From: Spartobacteria bacterium UBA6821
GTDB lineage: Bacteria; Verrucomicrobiota; Verrucomicrobiia; Chthoniobacterales; UBA6821
NCBI GenBank assembly: GCA_002452515.1
Contig: DKEN01000065.1
Coordinates: forward strand, 1-6,995
DNA length: 6,995 bases
Direction: 5' to 3'
Part shown: piece by piece, positions 1-6,298 of the stretch
Layout of the letters: each line of letters starts with the position of its first letter
Position numbering within the stretch: the stretch's first letter is position 1
Translations under genes and position numbers: made by a program
Notes under the pieces: generated by a model
Told to the model about the DNA's origin: nothing
Databases searched by the model: none
What the model saw: the letters and a program-made list of their open reading frames with translations, nothing else

Positions 1-642
1 CTTCTTCAGGTACCCATTCTGGCTCCGAAGATCATGACTGTCATCGTGCTGCTAACCGCCCTGACTCTCATTTTTGGTAATTTCTCAGCTCTCCCGCAGA
101 CCAACTTCAAGCGACTGCTTGGTTACTCCAGCATCGCTCATGCCGGCTATCTTCTAATGGGAGTAGCCAGCATCGGCTCCCTGATGGCCATTCCCGCCAT
201 CGGATTTTACTTTGCCGGCTATCTGGCGATGACATTGCTTGCCTTCCTCGTCTTGCTCGTTGTTGCTGAGAACACCGGCGGCGATGAGATCTCCCGATTC
301 AATGGTCTCTCCAAGCGCTCCCCACTTCTTGCAGGTGCAATGCTCCTCTCCATGGCCTCGCTTGCCGGCATCCCTTTCACCGCAGGCTTCATCGGCAAGT
401 TGTTGATTTTTTACGTAGCCATCAAGGAAGGACACTTTGGTCTGGTGGTTCTCGGTTGTGTGACGGTCGCTTCTGGATTCTATTACTACTTCAAGGTTGT
501 GCGTGCCATGTACTGGCAGCAGCCCACTGAATCCACCGTTATCCCGGTTTCCTTGACGGTCAAGTTGCTGATCGCCGTCCTTGGCGCGGGCATTCTGGCA
601 CTCGGCATCTATCCGACTCCTGTGCTGGCGGCACTCCGCTAA
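1..642 (+). CDS. nuoN: NADH-quinone oxidoreductase subunit N, 3' part
   Basis: This is the C-terminal 213 residues of a membrane proton-pumping subunit of respiratory complex I, in the NuoN/antiporter-like family. The frame is open from the first base, so the gene begins upstream of the window and the ATG at 34 is an internal methionine. The fragment is very hydrophobic, with about five membrane segments. It holds two family landmarks: the motif with KRLLGYSSIAHAGY (Lys at fragment residue 37), and GIPFTAGFIGK (Lys at residue 133). Membrane lysines at such positions belong to the proton path in this family. The protein ends shortly after a last hydrophobic segment, as is usual for NuoN. NuoL and NuoM share the fold, but the sequence around the second lysine and the short C-terminus favour NuoN. 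It would normally be the last gene of a nuo operon, which fits the change of function downstream. Confidence 0.9.
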   Translation, partial: LLQVPILAPKIMTVIVLLTALTLIFGNFSALPQTNFKRLLGYSSIAHAGYLLMGVASIGSLMAIPAIGFYFAGYLAMTLLAFLVLLVVAENTGGDEISRFNGLSKRSPLLAGAMLLSMASLAGIPFTAGFIGKLLIFYVAIKEGHFGLVVLGCVTVASGFYYYFKVVRAMYWQQPTESTVIPVSLTVKLLIAVLGAGILALGIYPTPVLAALR

Positions 643-647
643 TTGAG

Positions 648-664
648 CGGGGTGATGATCCCCG
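648..664 (+). other. Small inverted repeat in the nuoN-recF gap
   Basis: CGGGG (648-652) and CCCCG (660-664) form a five-base-pair GC stem around a seven-base loop. The element lies 5 bases after the nuoN stop codon and 6 bases before the recF GTG. No T-run follows, so it does not look like an intrinsic terminator. It occupies the place where a ribosome binding site would be, so it could restrain recF translation, but a stem this short can also arise by chance. Confidence 0.3.
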
Positions 665-670
665 ACTGCC

Positions 671-1717
671 GTGAGCAAAATTGATCTCTTGCTTCTGCGG
701 GGATTTCGCCGTTTTGAAACCCTTCGCTACGAACCCGGCCCAGGTCTAAATTTCATCACCGGAGCCAACGCACAGGGGAAAACCTCCATTCTGGAAGCTG
801 CCTGCGTCCTCCTGAGACTCCGCTCGCCAAGAACACTCAATCTGGCTGAGATGGTACGCTTCGGCGGGGAGGCCTTTGCTGTGGAGGGAGTCGTTAACCA
901 AACGCGCCTTTGCCTAACCTGCACTCCCCCCGCCCGCTCCCTGAAACTGGATGGAGTCGTCCAATCAAGCACCTCCGATTATCTGACCAAGGGAAAAATC
1001 GTCTGGTTTGGGAACGAAGACCTGACCCTGGTCAACGGCTCGGCGGATCGACGTCGGAAACTGCTCGATAGTGCCGGACTGCAATTACCCGCCACCAATT
1101 ACGGACGGGATCTCAAAAACTATGACCGTGCTCTGCGTTCCCGCAATCTCCTCCTCAGGGAAGGAAAACCGCGCCGCGAAATCGAGGCGTATGACATTCC
1201 TCTGGCGGAGAACGGCGAGAGGATTATGCACGCCCGCGCTGCCTTGGCAGCCACCCTCGCTCCCCTGGCTGCCGCTGCCTGCGATCGTATTTCCGGAGAG
1301 AGCCTCTCACTACAGTATCAGCCCGGAGCCGATATCCCGATGCTGGAAGCACTCATTTCAAGCAGGGAGGAGGAAATACGCCTACGCCAGACGCGGGTCG
1401 GTCCACAGAGGGATGATCTGATCCTGCATCTCAATGGAATCCCGGCTGGAACCTTTGCCTCCGAAGGTCAACGCCGTACAATCGCCATAGCCCTAAAACT
1501 CGCCGTGGCTGAGTTTTTGCATCAGGAAACCAGTCAGCCTCCACTCCTGCTTCTGGATGATATCTTCGGAGAGCTCGATCCCTCACGACGCGATGCCCTG
1601 CTGCACGGGATACCCGCAGGTTCTCAGGCATTCCTTTCCACCACTGACCTTTCAGGGATTACCCTCCCTTCAGGGGCCGCCACTCAGATACTTCATCAGG
1701 GGATTCTCACTTCCTGA
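671..1717 (+). CDS. recF: DNA replication and repair protein RecF
   Basis: This is a cytoplasmic SMC/ABC-type ATPase that, in the known family, acts with RecO and RecR to load RecA at single-strand gaps. The 348-residue product matches the usual RecF length of about 350-370. Walker A is GANAQGKTS at residues 31-39. The family motif EDLTLVNGS...RRRKLLD spans about 116-133, and GPQRDDL lies at 244-250. The ABC signature region FASEGQRR is at 262-269, and Walker B with the D-loop, LLLLDDIFGELD, at 291-302. All motifs needed for ATP binding and hydrolysis are present. The GTG at 671 is the first start after an in-frame stop at 656 and gives a normal RecF N-terminus with RGFRRFE at 10-16. No Shine-Dalgarno sequence is visible. 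The gene lies between nuoN and exbB rather than in the common dnaA-dnaN-recF-gyrB order. Confidence 0.95.
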   Translation: MSKIDLLLLRGFRRFETLRYEPGPGLNFITGANAQGKTSILEAACVLLRLRSPRTLNLAEMVRFGGEAFAVEGVVNQTRLCLTCTPPARSLKLDGVVQSSTSDYLTKGKIVWFGNEDLTLVNGSADRRRKLLDSAGLQLPATNYGRDLKNYDRALRSRNLLLREGKPRREIEAYDIPLAENGERIMHARAALAATLAPLAAAACDRISGESLSLQYQPGADIPMLEALISSREEEIRLRQTRVGPQRDDLILHLNGIPAGTFASEGQRRTIAIALKLAVAEFLHQETSQPPLLLLDDIFGELDPSRRDALLHGIPAGSQAFLSTTDLSGITLPSGAATQILHQGILTS

Positions 1718-1765
1718 CAAGAGACGGTCTTGCGTGCGCGTTTCTCTCCGCTATCTTGGTGACCG

Positions 1766-2587
1766 ATGCGCAGAACTTTCCTTTATTTCAGACGCACTGT
1801 TGTCGGCTTTTTTGTGGCGATGAGTTGTTTTATCACCGCTCTCTCAGCCCAGAATGTTGCTTCTCCGTTATCTACTCCCTCGGCCTCTATCACAGCGCCG
1901 ACCAATCCTCTCTCGTTGATGGATGGCAAGAGCTCGCAACCCGAGACACTAGCCAAGCTTCTTACTGCCGGTGGCGTGGTGATGCTCCCCCTCGTTGCCC
2001 TCTCCGTGATCACACTCGCCCTGATCCTGATTTATTTCGCTGCTCTTCGGCGCGGTGCTGTCGCCGGATCCCGCTTCATGAGCACAGCGGAAACACTCCT
2101 AAGCAAAGGGGATCTGATGGGTGCACTTGCCATTGCCAACCGGCACCGTGACACGGTGGCTGGCATTCTCTCGCGAACATTGGAATTTCTGGCCCGCAAC
2201 CCCAAGGCCTCCGATGATCAGATTCGCGAGATCGCCCAGACCGAGGGCAACCGCGAGGCTGCCACTCTCAATCAGCGAGTTGCGTGGCTGGCGGACATCG
2301 CCACTATCGCCCCAATGCTGGGGTTGCTCGGCACGGTATTCGGCATGATCCGCTCCTTCAGCGTGATGGCCAATGATGTAGCAGCCTCCCGCCCAATGCT
2401 ACTGGCGGAAGGTGTCGCCCAAGCACTTGTTGCAACTGCGGCAGGTCTGGCAGTAGGCATTCCCGCGATGGCCGCCTACGCTTACTTCAGGGGAAAAGTA
2501 CAGGGCATGATTTCCGAAATGGAAGGAGCCACTTCCCTGCTATTGACGAAGCTCGTGATTGCTCGAAAAGAGAATTCCCGATTCTAA
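1766..2587 (+). CDS. exbB: MotA/TolQ/ExbB-family proton channel with N-terminal signal-like extension
   Basis: This is an inner-membrane proton channel subunit that, with ExbD, turns proton-motive force into mechanical work on an envelope partner. The 273-residue product has a signal-peptide-like segment at about 1-28 (two Arg-rich patches, a hydrophobic core and a possible cleavage after LSA). A Ser/Thr/Pro-rich stretch follows at about 30-50, then membrane segments at about 69-93, 175-197 and 216-241. The family signatures are clear: APMLGLLGTVFGMI (182-195) and EGVAQALVATAAGLAVGIP (215-233). Thr190 and Thr224 match the membrane threonines of E. coli ExbB (Thr148, Thr181). Gln219 stands where E. 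coli ExbB and TolQ have Glu in G-I-A-E-A-L. The large cytoplasmic loop lies between the first and second membrane segments. A weak GGTGA sits 3 bases before the ATG. TolQ is the main alternative, but no tol or pal genes are visible. Confidence 0.9.
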   Translation: MRRTFLYFRRTVVGFFVAMSCFITALSAQNVASPLSTPSASITAPTNPLSLMDGKSSQPETLAKLLTAGGVVMLPLVALSVITLALILIYFAALRRGAVAGSRFMSTAETLLSKGDLMGALAIANRHRDTVAGILSRTLEFLARNPKASDDQIREIAQTEGNREAATLNQRVAWLADIATIAPMLGLLGTVFGMIRSFSVMANDVAASRPMLLAEGVAQALVATAAGLAVGIPAMAAYAYFRGKVQGMISEMEGATSLLLTKLVIARKENSRF

Positions 2588-2612
2588 TTTTAAACAACGA
2601 CGCACCCTTGCC

Positions 2613-3065
2613 GTGAATTTCCGCACGAGCACACAACCCGAACCAAGGGGTTTTCTGATCGCCCCGATGGTCGATATCCTGCTGGTTCTGCTAGGGTTTT
2701 TCATGCTGACCTGGAGTTTCTCCAGGCAGGAACGTGAACTGGATGTCCAGATGCCATCGGCCGGCGAGGCCAAAGAACAGCGTCGCTCTGTCGGTGAAGT
2801 CATCGTAAACGTGAAAGCCGACGGCACACTTGTCATGAATCGCCGGACCATGAGCCCGGACGAACTCTTAACCGCCTTGACCAGGGTGGCCCAGCTCTAT
2901 CCGGATCAGGCGGTGGTGCTGCGAGGAGACCAACGGGTTGATTACGGGCACATCGTCCAGACACTTGATCTTTGCCGTCGTGCCAACATTTGGAATGTCG
3001 CCTTTGCCACGGCAAGCATCCCATCCTCGGATATTCCCCCGGCCGGAACACCCACCGTACCGTGA
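2613..3065 (+). CDS. exbD: Biopolymer transport protein ExbD/TolR family
   Basis: This is the partner of the upstream ExbB: one membrane helix inside the channel and a periplasmic domain. From the chosen GTG the protein has 150 residues and starts with (M)NFR, the typical ExbD beginning. The membrane helix is at about 14-36 and contains MVDILLVLL. Its Asp21 matches the protonatable aspartate needed in the family (E. coli ExbD Asp25, TolR Asp23). The periplasmic domain at about 58-133 has the usual pattern with DG at 70-71, RGDQRVDYG at 104-112 and a closing FAT at 131-133, followed by a Pro-rich tail. An in-frame TTG at 2559 would add 18 residues and overlap exbB by 29 bases. I prefer the GTG because the result fits the family better, although neither start has a clear ribosome binding site. 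Confidence 0.88.
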   Translation: MNFRTSTQPEPRGFLIAPMVDILLVLLGFFMLTWSFSRQERELDVQMPSAGEAKEQRRSVGEVIVNVKADGTLVMNRRTMSPDELLTALTRVAQLYPDQAVVLRGDQRVDYGHIVQTLDLCRRANIWNVAFATASIPSSDIPPAGTPTVP

Positions 3066-5662
3066 GAATTTCCAAAAGCGCCTCCTTAATTTCTTTAATC
3101 GCCATTCTTTTGGATGCGCAGGGCACTTCTACGCTGAAGGCACAGTCGGCACTCTCCTCCACAGATGGAGAACCTGAAGTGCGGAGGGCATTGCCTGCAA
3201 ATGCCCCGTTTGCCAGCCCGACTCCGGTTCCGGTCATGAAGGCGTTGCCGGTTGGTACCCCTGCATCCGATCCGAGTGTCACCTCGTTTACCACAGCTCC
3301 CACCCCGCCGCCATCGTCCGTAACGGTTCCGAGTGCGACACCCGCTTCCACCCCATTCGCACCCTATCAATCCTCGGTGCCCCCATCTGATCCCGATGGT
3401 AGTATTCGTTTCGCTCCATCAACGGCAGCCGATCCGGCAGCCCTGGCTGCAGCACAGCTTCAAGTGGCCGACGGCTTCTATACCCGTAAGCAGACCGAAG
3501 AGGCTGTTCCCGAGTATGAGAAATTTCTCATCATGAGTTCCAAGGACTCACCCGGAAGGGAGGGAGCCCTCTATCATCTGGCGGAGTGCCAACGACTCAT
3601 GGGAAGCATGACGGCAGCGGAATCGACCTTGCAACGCCTGATCGGGGAAAATCCTTCCAGTCAGTACAAAGCCGCCGCCGAGTTTCGCCTTGGAGAAATC
3701 AATGAAACCAATGGAAATCTCCTCGCCGCTTCCGACCACTTCGCCCAATCGGCCAGCAATGCCAAGGATGACTCTATCGTGCAGACGGCTCATTTCCGGG
3801 AGGCACTCTGCTTGGAAAAATCAGGACGGAAAGATCAGGCTCGGGCTCTCTTTGAAATTCTTGCCAAGACGCCTGCGACCAACTCCTACCGCATCCCATC
3901 GCTGCTTCACCTGGCAAACGCAGAGCAGGAGGCTGGCAATAAGGAGGCCGCTCTTTCCTGGTATGATCAGGTTCTTTTGTCGAAGGCCACCGGCGAGATC
4001 CTCGCTGAAGCGGCAGTCAAATCGGCCCTGATTCAGTCGGATCTCGGCAAGAATGCGGAGGCTAGAACTCTTTTTGAAAAAGTCGCTGTCTCCAAGGATG
4101 CTGGCGGCTGGCAGTCGGTCGCAGCCCTCGGTGCCCTTCGACTCGCCTCGCAGTCCGGGGATGAAACCGCCGTGCTTAAAGTGGCGGACATCGCCCTGAC
4201 CGGAAATGCCGACAACAGGCCCGAGATACTTCTTTCACAGGCAAATGCTCTCCGCAAGCTTGGGAAGAACGCGCAGGCTCTGCAAATCTACGAGGCTATT
4301 ATGAGGGATTATACCGGAAGCAAGACTGCCTCACTGGCCTTGTTTCAGAGATTGCTGGTTCTTCATGCCACCCATTCCGAGTCACTCCTTGGTGAGATAG
4401 ATCGTTACCTGCTTGCAACTTCGGATCCTTCCGACAAGGCGCGGGCGCAGCTTCTTAAAGCGGAGGAAACCTTGCGCCTTGGCAAGTACAAGGAGGCTGC
4501 CGATCTCTACCATCAGCTCGACACATCGGCCCTTCCTGCCTCTTCAAAAACCGAGATTCTGTACAAGGAGGCCTGGGCACTCACACAAACTGCCGATCAG
4601 GCGGCGGCGATCGCAGCGCTAACCCAATTTCTGGAGGCCTATCCCAAGGATGAGCGGGCGGCAACGGCGCTGGCGCAACGAGGATTGCTCAAACAGCAAA
4701 CAAAAGATCTCAGTGGAGCCGTTATTGATTTTTCCCAACTGGAAAAGGAATACCCCAAGGCCCCCGAGCGGGAACTGGCGATTCAGCAAAAGGCCCTTCT
4801 GCTCGGTCAGCAGCAGGACAACAAGGGCATGGTGGATGCTTTCACCCTCTTACTTCATGACTATCCCAAGAGTTCGGCTGCTCCCCAAGCTCATTACTGG
4901 CTAGGTTGGGCCGCGATGGAAAACAAGGATTACGCGACGGCAGTCACGGAGTTTTCCAAGGCACGACTCGGTGATCCCAAGCAGTTCGGGCAGCGTGCGG
5001 GAATACGCCTCCTGCTCGCCGATTACTACCTGAATCAACCCGAAGATGCAGCACGCGAAGCGGCGGCACTCCCCCCTTCTATGATTCCGCCTGAAATCGG
5101 TCGCTGGCTCGGTATGAAGTCCATGGAGGCCGGCAACCCGGCCAAGGCTGAAAAATTCCTGATACCGCTGATTGCCCGGGGTTTGCCAGGTGCCTCCGAT
5201 GCAGAGATCCAGGGAACTCTTGCCTCCGCCCTGATCGCCCAAGGGAAATACAAGGAGGCGCAGCTTCCATCATCGATCTGTCTGAGGCTGGCCCACGATC
5301 CTGCTTCCAGGGCTCAGGCACTGCTTGTCGCAGCTTCCATTCAACGCTCCCTGAAAAATCTCCCGCAGGCTTCCTCCATGATCGATGAGGCGCTGCTGCT
5401 GCAGCCAGAAGGACCGATTAATGCACAGGCCAGAATCCTGAGCGGCGACCTGCTAAGCGCGCAGCAGGATTATACGGGGGCAGCCAAAGCGTATATCACG
5501 GTGGCTGTTCTCTCCGACGACCCCGTGCAGACGCCCAGGGCACTGATCAAGGCAATTGACGCATACCGCCATGCCGGCAATATCACGGAAGCCGATAAAA
5601 CGATCGCCGAACTGCAAAAACGCTTTCCGAATATCCCTGTGCCTCCAAAATCCAAACAATGA
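3062..5662 (+). CDS. Large exported TPR-repeat protein with Pro/Ser/Thr-rich N-terminal linker
   Basis: The protein is not a named family member that I recognise. From the GTG at 3062 it has 866 residues. A basic N-terminus and hydrophobic stretch (about 1-20) form a probable export signal or short anchor, with possible cleavage after Ala19 or Ala27. A low-complexity Pro/Ser/Thr/Ala linker (about 44-120) follows, then a helical tetratricopeptide array from about 128 to 855. Typical units include GRKDQARALFEILAKTP (255-271), GKNAQALQIYEAIMRDY (401-417) and YKEAADLYHQLD (476-487). Many units end in YPK or NP, as in YbgF/CpoB- and BamD-type periplasmic TPRs, which suggests a scaffold. The GTG overlaps the exbD stop (GTGA), a standard coupled junction. 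An ATG at 2972 would overlap exbD by 94 bases and add a non-TPR Cys/His-rich stretch before the signal, so I rejected it. Residues 734-740 look out of frame with the repeat pattern. A role with ExbBD is inferred from position only. Confidence 0.85.
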   Translation: MRISKSASLISLIAILLDAQGTSTLKAQSALSSTDGEPEVRRALPANAPFASPTPVPVMKALPVGTPASDPSVTSFTTAPTPPPSSVTVPSATPASTPFAPYQSSVPPSDPDGSIRFAPSTAADPAALAAAQLQVADGFYTRKQTEEAVPEYEKFLIMSSKDSPGREGALYHLAECQRLMGSMTAAESTLQRLIGENPSSQYKAAAEFRLGEINETNGNLLAASDHFAQSASNAKDDSIVQTAHFREALCLEKSGRKDQARALFEILAKTPATNSYRIPSLLHLANAEQEAGNKEAALSWYDQVLLSKATGEILAEAAVKSALIQSDLGKNAEARTLFEKVAVSKDAGGWQSVAALGALRLASQSGDETAVLKVADIALTGNADNRPEILLSQANALRKLGKNAQALQIYEAIMRDYTGSKTASLALFQRLLVLHATHSESLLGEIDRYLLATSDPSDKARAQLLKAEETLRLGKYKEAADLYHQLDTSALPASSKTEILYKEAWALTQTADQAAAIAALTQFLEAYPKDERAATALAQRGLLKQQTKDLSGAVIDFSQLEKEYPKAPERELAIQQKALLLGQQQDNKGMVDAFTLLLHDYPKSSAAPQAHYWLGWAAMENKDYATAVTEFSKARLGDPKQFGQRAGIRLLLADYYLNQPEDAAREAAALPPSMIPPEIGRWLGMKSMEAGNPAKAEKFLIPLIARGLPGASDAEIQGTLASALIAQGKYKEAQLPSSICLRLAHDPASRAQALLVAASIQRSLKNLPQASSMIDEALLLQPEGPINAQARILSGDLLSAQQDYTGAAKAYITVAVLSDDPVQTPRALIKAIDAYRHAGNITEADKTIAELQKRFPNIPVPPKSKQ
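5259..5340 (+). repeat. 12-base direct repeat inside the TPR gene, copies in different frames
   Basis: CGCAGCTTCCAT occurs at 5259-5270 and again at 5329-5340, exactly 70 bases apart. Because 70 is not a multiple of three, the two copies are read in different frames: the first as part of A-Q-L-P, the second as V-A-A-S-I. A related stretch at 5368-5386 is read as Q-A-S-S-M-I-D. The repeat probably reflects diverged TPR units rather than a mobile or regulatory element. Confidence 0.4.
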
Positions 5663-6294
5663 AATCTCTTGCCCTGGGTTTTCTGTCGCTACTCCTCGCG
5701 CACCTTCCCGCTCTGGCAACGGATATTCTGCCACCGGTACAAACCGCCAGCGCGACACCGACCCCGTCTGCCACAGCAACCCCTGCAACTTCTCCATCGA
5801 TCAGTTCTTCGACGACTCTGATTCCCCGTGAGATTCCTGAAATTCACGCCACCATGCTGCTTCCCAAAGAGTGGACCCTCCTTCCGGGAAAGTTACTCGA
5901 AGGGGATGTTCTGTTGGCAACCAGAGAAAAAATTACCTCTGAATCCGACCCATGGGCCACAGGTCTTAGCATGACCATCGATCGCAACGGGGCCAAAGAC
6001 TCCGGACAGAAGGCCAGTGACTACGCTCTCGCACTCGCCCATCAAGCCAGCGATAAAGCAGGCGATGAGGCCTCCCCAATTACGGAGTCACAAGCAGGAC
6101 CGTTTCATAGGATACGCTTTGAATTCCCTGTCGCCGGGGACCAACCCCTCCTGGTGACCGAGGTGCTAGAGGCCAATGACAGCACCGGCACACTGACGGT
6201 CATTCTCTGGCAATCCCCGAAGGAAGAGGCGGCGAAGCTCCACGATCTCAGGGAGGAAATCCTCGCCGGCATCAAACTCGATCCGACGCAGTAA
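5659..6294 (+). CDS. Small secreted protein of unknown function
   Basis: I do not recognise a named family. The 211-residue product starts with a clear signal peptide (Lys2, hydrophobic core, LPALA with likely cleavage after Ala20). It has no lipobox cysteine, so it should be a soluble periplasmic or secreted protein. A low-complexity Thr/Pro/Ser/Ala linker covers about 29-54. The rest (about 55-211) looks like one alpha/beta domain: a MLLPKEWTLLPGK stretch at 66-78, a middle helix rich in Ala (about 119-131), beta strands around 148-158 and 163-184, and a final amphipathic helix ending in EEILAGIKLD (199-208). This outline loosely recalls PsbP/DcrB-like domains, which is only a guess. The start overlaps the TPR stop codon (ATGA) and the next gene begins 4 bases after this one ends, so it is firmly part of the operon and may serve as an accessory to the TPR/ExbBD proteins or the protease. 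Confidence 0.75.
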   Translation: MKSLALGFLSLLLAHLPALATDILPPVQTASATPTPSATATPATSPSISSSTTLIPREIPEIHATMLLPKEWTLLPGKLLEGDVLLATREKITSESDPWATGLSMTIDRNGAKDSGQKASDYALALAHQASDKAGDEASPITESQAGPFHRIRFEFPVAGDQPLLVTEVLEANDSTGTLTVILWQSPKEEAAKLHDLREEILAGIKLDPTQ

Positions 6295-6298
6295 CCCC

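Noticed and set aside
154..678. Long antisense open frame across nuoN (174 codons)
   Set aside because: It reads as a polar, repeat-free product with no family features opposite a well-supported membrane protein gene, and is explained by codon bias on the + strand.
1718..1732. Inverted repeat CAAGA/TCTTG directly after recF as a terminator
   Set aside because: The stem is only five base pairs and is followed by a GC-rich stretch, not a T-run, so an intrinsic terminator is not supported.
1714..1758. Possible sigma-70 promoter before exbB (CTGACA, or TTGCGT with TATCTT)
   Set aside because: CTGACA has no matching -10 at a proper distance. TTGCGT/TATCTT matches only weakly and would leave almost no leader before the ATG at 1766.
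1756..2151. Overlapping + strand open frame inside exbB (131 codons)
   Set aside because: It is an out-of-frame shadow of exbB, Cys/Arg/Ser-rich without domain features, whereas the exbB frame carries all family motifs.
2559..2612. TTG at 2559 as the start of exbD
   Set aside because: It adds 18 residues that overlap the end of exbB and precede the family-typical MNFR beginning. It has no better ribosome binding site, though it cannot be fully excluded.
2972..3061. ATG at 2972 as the start of the TPR gene
   Set aside because: It would overlap exbD by 94 bases, and the added 30 residues are the out-of-frame reading of the exbD C-terminus placed ahead of a signal-like segment. The GTG at 3062, in a GTGA overlap, gives a normal exported N-terminus.
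2833..3351. Antisense open frame across the exbD end and TPR start (172 codons)
   Set aside because: It is rich in Gly/Val because it mirrors the Pro/Ser/Thr linker of the TPR gene on the other strand. No motif or ribosome binding site supports it.
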